Positions 51,817-56,295 of a stretch of DNA of 56,295 nt are shown here, piece after piece; position 1 is the stretch's first letter; every line of letters starts with the position of its first letter. The stretch is from Paenibacillus mellifer (lineage in GTDB: Bacteria; Bacillota; Bacilli; Paenibacillales; Paenibacillaceae). The notes beneath the pieces were generated by a model that was not told the DNA's origin, did no database searches, and was given only the letters and a program-made list of their open reading frames with translations. The position numbers and the translations under genes are program-made. The stretch covers positions 1 to 56,295 of the forward strand of contig NZ_JALPRK010000029.1 in assembly GCF_023195895.1 (NCBI RefSeq), written 5' to 3'.

Positions 51817-53535
51817 TTAAATCTCGCCGTCACCCGTCAGCATTTGATCGTTGCCGGCTCCCGGCGGCACCATCGGATACACGTTTTGCTCTTCCCGTAC
51901 ATTAAACTCCATCAGAACGGGGCCGGGGAGGGCCAGCGCCCGTTGGATGATCGCATCGGCTTCCTCTGGCGTTTGTGCCCGGAGCCCGGGAACCCCGTAT
52001 GCGCCGGCAAAAGCGACGAAATCGGGGGAAGTGATCTGAACAGACGAGTATCGTCGTTCATAGAACAACTGCTGCCATTGCCGAACCATCCCTAAATAGC
52101 CATTGTTGAGAATAGCGATTTTGACCGGCAAGCCGTAATCGACGACCGTCATCATTTCCTGCAGGTTCATTTGGAAACTGCCGTCTCCGGTGATGCAGAC
52201 GACCGGCGGAGCGGCGGGTCCGCCCTGGGCTATGGCCGCGCCAATCGCGGCCGGGAAACCGAAGCCCATCGTTCCGAGTCCTCCCGAGGTCAGGAAGGAT
52301 CGGGGGCGGGAGAACCGGTAGTGATGGGCGGTCCAAATTTGATGTTGCCCGACATCGGTGGCCACCACCGCGTTTCCTCCAGTATGCTTGTCGATCAACC
52401 GAATGACCTCCTGCGGATTAAGCGATCCGGCAGCCGCTTCGTTATAATGCGGCACCTTCCTTTGCCAACCGGCCGTTTCCGCCGGCCAATCTGTCTTCTC
52501 GGGTGCTCTCACGTAAGCGTTCAGCTTGCGCAGCAGCTCTCCGACATCCCCGCAGAGCTTGAGATCGACAGGGATATTCTTGTCCAGCTCGGCATCATCG
52601 ATATCCACCTGGATCTTCCAGGCGTTGGGTGCGAACGATTTTGCATTGCCCGATAACCGATCGTTTAACCGTGTACCGAGGCAAATTAGCAAATCCGCGT
52701 GATGGACCGCTCGGTTCGCGGCATAGGTGCCGTGCATTCCCAGCATCCCGAGATAGAGCGGATGGCGGGACGGGAAGGCGCCGATGCCCATCAGCGTCGT
52801 AACAACCGGGATTTGCGCGGTTTCCGCCAACTGGTGCAGCTGCTCTACGGCGCCGGATGCCGCTGCGCCGCCGCCCACCACAAGGACCGGGCGGCGGGAG
52901 GACTTGATCTTGCTTGCAATGAGCCGAACGACCTCTTCGTCAATTTCGGATTGAGGTTCGTATCCACGAATATGGACTTCGACGGTCGGCTCTTGATCGG
53001 TACGGGCGGTCATGATGTTCTTGGGCAGATCAATTAGCACGGGACCAGGTCTCCCGGTGACCGCGAGATGGAAAGCCTCTTTGACGATTCGAGGCAAATC
53101 GCGGATGTCCATCACGGAATAATTATGTTTGGTCACATCCATCGTCATTCCATAAATATTGACCTCCTGGAAGCTGTCCCGCCCGATCAGGTCGGTAGAA
53201 ACCTGGCCCGTCAGCACAACCATGGGGACCGAGTCCATATAGGCGTTAGCGATACCTGTGACCGCATTTGTCGCACCCGGCCCAGAGGTGACAAGCGCAA
53301 CCCCGGCCTGGCCGGTGACTCGGGCATAACCGTCCGCCGCATGTATGGCAGCTTGCTCATGACGCGTTAGAATATGACGGATCTCCAGGCAATCGTACAG
53401 CGCATCGTAGATCGGAATGACCGCGCCGCCGGGATATCCGAAGATATTGTAGACCCGTTCCGCACGCAAGCACTCGATTAGCAGCTCCGCTCCGTTTTTG
53501 GCGGTGGGCAACTTGGGTTCATGATTATTCCTCAT
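51817..53535 (-). CDS. ilvB: Acetolactate synthase large subunit
   Basis: 572-aa thiamine diphosphate enzyme joining two pyruvates (or pyruvate and 2-oxobutyrate) in branched-chain amino acid synthesis. Catalytic Glu60 in TRHEQAA, SGPGATN, FAD-contact regions, and the ThDP/Mg motif GDGSFQMN...NNGYLGMV are intact; length is normal. GGGAGGTAAG precedes ATG 53535. No ilvN or ilvC follows within the window, so this looks like a solitary copy. The short region upstream holds no T-box. Confidence 0.93.
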   Translation of the reverse strand: MRNNHEPKLPTAKNGAELLIECLRAERVYNIFGYPGGAVIPIYDALYDCLEIRHILTRHEQAAIHAADGYARVTGQAGVALVTSGPGATNAVTGIANAYMDSVPMVVLTGQVSTDLIGRDSFQEVNIYGMTMDVTKHNYSVMDIRDLPRIVKEAFHLAVTGRPGPVLIDLPKNIMTARTDQEPTVEVHIRGYEPQSEIDEEVVRLIASKIKSSRRPVLVVGGGAAASGAVEQLHQLAETAQIPVVTTLMGIGAFPSRHPLYLGMLGMHGTYAANRAVHHADLLICLGTRLNDRLSGNAKSFAPNAWKIQVDIDDAELDKNIPVDLKLCGDVGELLRKLNAYVRAPEKTDWPAETAGWQRKVPHYNEAAAGSLNPQEVIRLIDKHTGGNAVVATDVGQHQIWTAHHYRFSRPRSFLTSGGLGTMGFGFPAAIGAAIAQGGPAAPPVVCITGDGSFQMNLQEMMTVVDYGLPVKIAILNNGYLGMVRQWQQLFYERRYSSVQITSPDFVAFAGAYGVPGLRAQTPEEADAIIQRALALPGPVLMEFNVREEQNVYPMVPPGAGNDQMLTGDGEI

Positions 53536-53708
53536 CTCAACTTACCTCCCGATGGAATTTTGACCATTTTATCGCGAGGGGTTTGCATTTGGAGTGATTC
53601 CAGTCATAAAACGGCACGGATTGATGGGTTACGATTACAAGGAATTCAATGAAGAGACGGTTTGATTCGCAGGAGGGTCACGCCGCTCAAAGGAGGGCAA
53701 ACCTTATC

Positions 53709-55148
53709 ATGAGCAGAACCATTGCGGTGGTCGGCGGGGGGATTTCCGGGTTAAGCGCGGCTTATTACGCCAGGAAATGGCTTCGCGAACAGCGGATTGA
53801 GGCCGGGATCACGATCATTGAGCAAACGGACCGGCTAGGCGGGAACATTCGGACCTTGCGCCGGGACGGTTTTACGATAGAGCAAGGCCCCGATTCATTC
53901 ATCGCACGGAAAATAGCTGTGCTGGAGCTGACGAAGGAATTGGGTTTGGAGCATTTGCTGGTGGGGACGAATCCACTGGCCAAAAAAAATTATATTGTGC
54001 ATCGTGGCCGTTTTCACCCGATGCCGCCGGGGCTGATGCTTGGCATTCCTACGCAAATGTGGCCACTGGTGAAGACCGGCTTGCTGTCGCCGGCCGGCAA
54101 GCTGCGAGCTGCATTGGATCTCGTGTTGCCGATCAGACGCGGCGGCGGAGATGAATCGCTCGGCGGATTCATCCGTCGACGATTGGGGCGCGAAGTGCTG
54201 GAGAACCTGACGGAACCGCTGCTGGCCGGCATTTATGCCGGGGATACGGCGGAGCTTAGCCTGGAAGCAACGTTCCCCCAGTTTATGGAGATGGAGCGTA
54301 AACATCGCAGTTTGATTCTCGGTCTTTTGGCGAGCAAGAAACCTCCTTCTCCCAAGCCGCGAGAAGACATGCATAGAAAGGCGCCAAACAGCATGTTTTT
54401 GACGCTGGAGGGTGGACTGAACGTGCTGACGGAGGCTTTAACCGCTGCGCTTCAAAGCGAGCGGGTGATTACGGGACAAGCGGTAGACGGTCTGAGCAAG
54501 GAAGCTGGCCGCTATGAGTTGAAGTTACGCGGGGGCGAACGTTTGGAAGCGGACGCCGTCATTCTGGCAACCCCGGCTTATGCCTCGGCTCGGCTGCTGC
54601 ATGAACAGGTACGAGCAGCGGACTATTTGGAACAGATTCGTTACGTCTCGGTTGCGAATCTGGCCTTTGCCTACCGGCGGAATGAGATCCTGCATGATTT
54701 GAACGGCTCCGGTGTCTTGATCCCACGCGGGGAAGGCCGCATGGTTACGGCCATCACGTGGACGTCCTCCAAGTGGCTGCATACGACACCGGAAGATCAG
54801 GTGCTGCTCCGTGCGTATATCGGCCGTCTGGGAGATCAGGCCTGGACGAAACTGCCGGAGACGGAGATCCGCCGACGCGTGGCTGCTGAGCTTAAGGATC
54901 TGATGGGGATCGAGGCCGAACCGCTCTTTTGCGAAATGTCGGCTTTACCGGAGTCGATGCCGCAGTACCCGGTTGGTCATGTGGAACACCTGCAGGAGCT
55001 GCGTTTCGAGCTGGAGCGGGAGTTACCCGGCGTTTTGCTGTGCGGAGCGGGGTATGGCGGTGTGGGTATCCCCGATTGCATTCGTCAAGGGAAGGAAGCG
55101 GCGGAAGCGGCGTTAACTTGGTTGGGAGATGAATCGAAATGCAACTGA
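53709..55148 (+). CDS. hemY: Protoporphyrinogen/coproporphyrinogen oxidase HemY (CgoX)
   Basis: 479-aa FAD-dependent oxidase. In Gram-positive bacteria it makes coproporphyrin III from coproporphyrinogen III in the coproporphyrin-dependent heme route. The dinucleotide-binding GGGISGLSAAY starts at residue 8, TDRLGGN and GPDSFIA follow, and C-terminal GAGYGGVGIPDCI closes the FAD site. I start at ATG 53709 after AGGAGGG; the frame extends upstream but that part is not conserved in style. It overlaps the radical SAM gene by ten bases. Confidence 0.92.
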   Translation: MSRTIAVVGGGISGLSAAYYARKWLREQRIEAGITIIEQTDRLGGNIRTLRRDGFTIEQGPDSFIARKIAVLELTKELGLEHLLVGTNPLAKKNYIVHRGRFHPMPPGLMLGIPTQMWPLVKTGLLSPAGKLRAALDLVLPIRRGGGDESLGGFIRRRLGREVLENLTEPLLAGIYAGDTAELSLEATFPQFMEMERKHRSLILGLLASKKPPSPKPREDMHRKAPNSMFLTLEGGLNVLTEALTAALQSERVITGQAVDGLSKEAGRYELKLRGGERLEADAVILATPAYASARLLHEQVRAADYLEQIRYVSVANLAFAYRRNEILHDLNGSGVLIPRGEGRMVTAITWTSSKWLHTTPEDQVLLRAYIGRLGDQAWTKLPETEIRRRVAAELKDLMGIEAEPLFCEMSALPESMPQYPVGHVEHLQELRFELERELPGVLLCGAGYGGVGIPDCIRQGKEAAEAALTWLGDESKCN

Positions 55149-56245
55149 TCCAGCATAAAGATTATAACGTGAATCCCTTTATCGTTATTTGGGAAGTGAC
55201 GAGAGCCTGCGCGCTGAAATGCCTGCACTGCCGGGCGGAAGCCCAATATCATCCCGATCCCAGACAACTGACCTTCGAAGAGGGCAAGAAGCTCATCGAC
55301 GAAATCGCGGAAATGGACGATCCGCTATTTGTATTTACCGGCGGAGACCCGCTCATGCGTCCGGATTTGTTTGACCTGGCGCAGTATGCGATCCATGAGA
55401 AGGAATTGCCCGTTTCCATGACCCCAAGCGCCACACCGAGGGTTACCTTCTCCGCCGTAAGCAAAGCCAAGGAGGTTGGGTTATCTCGCTGGGCGTTTAG
55501 CCTAGACGGCTCGACGGCAGAAATCCATGACCATTTCCGCGGTACACCGGGCTCATTCGAGATGACCACGAGAGGGATCGGTTATTTGCAGCAACTCCAG
55601 ATTCCGATTCAGATCAACACGACGGTGTCGCGTTACAACCTGAACGATCTGCCGCGAATCGCGGAAACGGTCAAAGGGATGGGCACGGTGCTCTGGAGCG
55701 TGTTCTTCCTTGTACCAACGGGGCGGGGGATGACGAAAGACATGATTACACCGGAAGAGCATGAGCAGGTGATGATCTGGCTGGCGAACCTGCAACGAGA
55801 GATGCCTTATGGAATCAAAGCGACGGAAGCGCCCCATTACCGTCGGGTTTTCATGCAGCAGCAGAGGCTGAACGCCGCTTCCGGAGAGGGGGCTGCGGCA
55901 GCGCCAAAACGACAGGATGTGCTCGGTCGATCACCAAAAGGCGTGAACGACGGGGACGGTTTCGTCTTTATCAGCCATATTGGGGAGGTATATCCGAGCG
56001 GATTTCTGCCGGTCAATTGCGGGAATGTCCGGGACACCTCGCTGGTGGAAATCTACCGAAATTCAACGATTCTGCGGCAGTTAAGAGACAAATCCTTGCT
56101 TAAGGGCAAATGTGGAGCCTGCGAATTCAAGGAATTATGCGGCGGCTCCAGGGCTAGAGCTTATGCTGTCACAGGCGATTATTTGGAAAGCGATCCTTAC
56201 TGCTCCTATATTCCTCGGGGCTACCATAGTCAGGATCAAGAGTAA
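55139..56245 (+). CDS. Radical SAM/SPASM protein, heme-biosynthesis-like
   Basis: 368-aa radical SAM protein with CxxxCxxC at Cys24, Cys28, Cys31 and a SPASM-type C-terminal cysteine set (CGACEFKELCGG, later PYC). Such proteins group with AhbD/NirJ-like heme enzymes (TIGR04053 type). The ten-base overlap with hemY supports a tetrapyrrole role, perhaps a late decarboxylation or modification of a porphyrin; that is inferred. FTGGDPLMRPD is the glycine motif. A terminator follows. Confidence 0.88.
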   Translation: MQLIQHKDYNVNPFIVIWEVTRACALKCLHCRAEAQYHPDPRQLTFEEGKKLIDEIAEMDDPLFVFTGGDPLMRPDLFDLAQYAIHEKELPVSMTPSATPRVTFSAVSKAKEVGLSRWAFSLDGSTAEIHDHFRGTPGSFEMTTRGIGYLQQLQIPIQINTTVSRYNLNDLPRIAETVKGMGTVLWSVFFLVPTGRGMTKDMITPEEHEQVMIWLANLQREMPYGIKATEAPHYRRVFMQQQRLNAASGEGAAAAPKRQDVLGRSPKGVNDGDGFVFISHIGEVYPSGFLPVNCGNVRDTSLVEIYRNSTILRQLRDKSLLKGKCGACEFKELCGGSRARAYAVTGDYLESDPYCSYIPRGYHSQDQE

Positions 56246-56264
56246 GCGAGTGAACGCAATGCAA

Positions 56265-56288
56265 AAAGGAGGCCGATCGGCCTCCTTT
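56265..56288. terminator. Palindromic terminator at the window end
   Basis: Perfect arms AAAGGAGGCC / GGCCTCCTTT around GATC; only a short T run follows, so it is moderate as an intrinsic terminator. Confidence 0.7.
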
Positions 56289-56295
56289 GTCATTC

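Noticed and set aside
53536..53708. T-box or leucine leader for ilvB
   Set aside because: The region is short, shared with the divergent hemY leader, and shows no T-box motif or leader peptide.

Overview
The window looks like a chromosome segment of a moderately GC-rich, spore-forming Gram-positive bacterium of the Paenibacillaceae type. Evidence: spore coat genes cotJABC, an A-C-small-B germination receptor operon, five YheC/YheD-type coat-associated ATP-grasp genes next to yheB and yheA (as in Bacillus), strong AGGAGG-like ribosome sites, many TTG/GTG starts, and U-tailed terminators. No rRNA, tRNA, CRISPR array, transposase or phage gene was seen. Family calls come from reading the translations, not from searches.

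Layout. 1-4.0 kb: L,D-transpeptidase, an HD-GYP protein lacking its HD histidine, a MoaD-MoaE fusion and a divergent cytoplasmic metallophosphatase. 4.0-8.6 kb: uppP, an intact HD-GYP gene overlapping a YfkAB-type radical SAM gene, and a CorC/HlyC-type membrane protein. 8.5-10.6 kb: an AT-rich island of leftward genes between two about 97% identical copies of the end of the CorC/HlyC gene plus terminator; a wrecked cotJA copy follows the left one. 10.7-14.2 kb: cotJABC, a zinc ribbon, an AI-2E-type transporter and a CueP-like protein. 14.2-17.5 kb: TauE/SafE permease and carboxylesterase, divergent from a LysR regulator.

17.5-29.2 kb is the most striking locus. It holds an AraC-type regulator, a sugar ABC importer without ATPase, a GH112 galacto/lacto-N-biose phosphorylase, a small membrane protein, a GH29 alpha-L-fucosidase, a SurA/PrsA-like anchored chaperone and a secreted beta-helix protein with an F5/8C domain. 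Together they read as a pathway for fucosylated lacto-N-biose or galacto-N-biose glycans: cut outside, import, defucosylate, phosphorolyse. The last two genes may be a GH136-like lacto-N-biosidase and its dedicated chaperone.

29.2-35.8 kb: a broken hcp, apbE, a yfcE-like phosphodiesterase overlapping a short UvrC-like nuclease, and a secreted GH5 glucanase with a cre-like site. 35.9-39.9 kb: germination operon. 40-42.1 kb: a HAD phosphatase, then an MFS exporter behind a probable regulatory leader peptide. 42.2-51.3 kb: five ATP-grasp paralogues, a GNAT gene and a MITE-like repeat on the minus strand, then yheB and yheA on the plus strand. 51.4-56.3 kb: a small membrane protein, ilvB, and a hemY-type oxidase overlapping a heme-type radical SAM gene.
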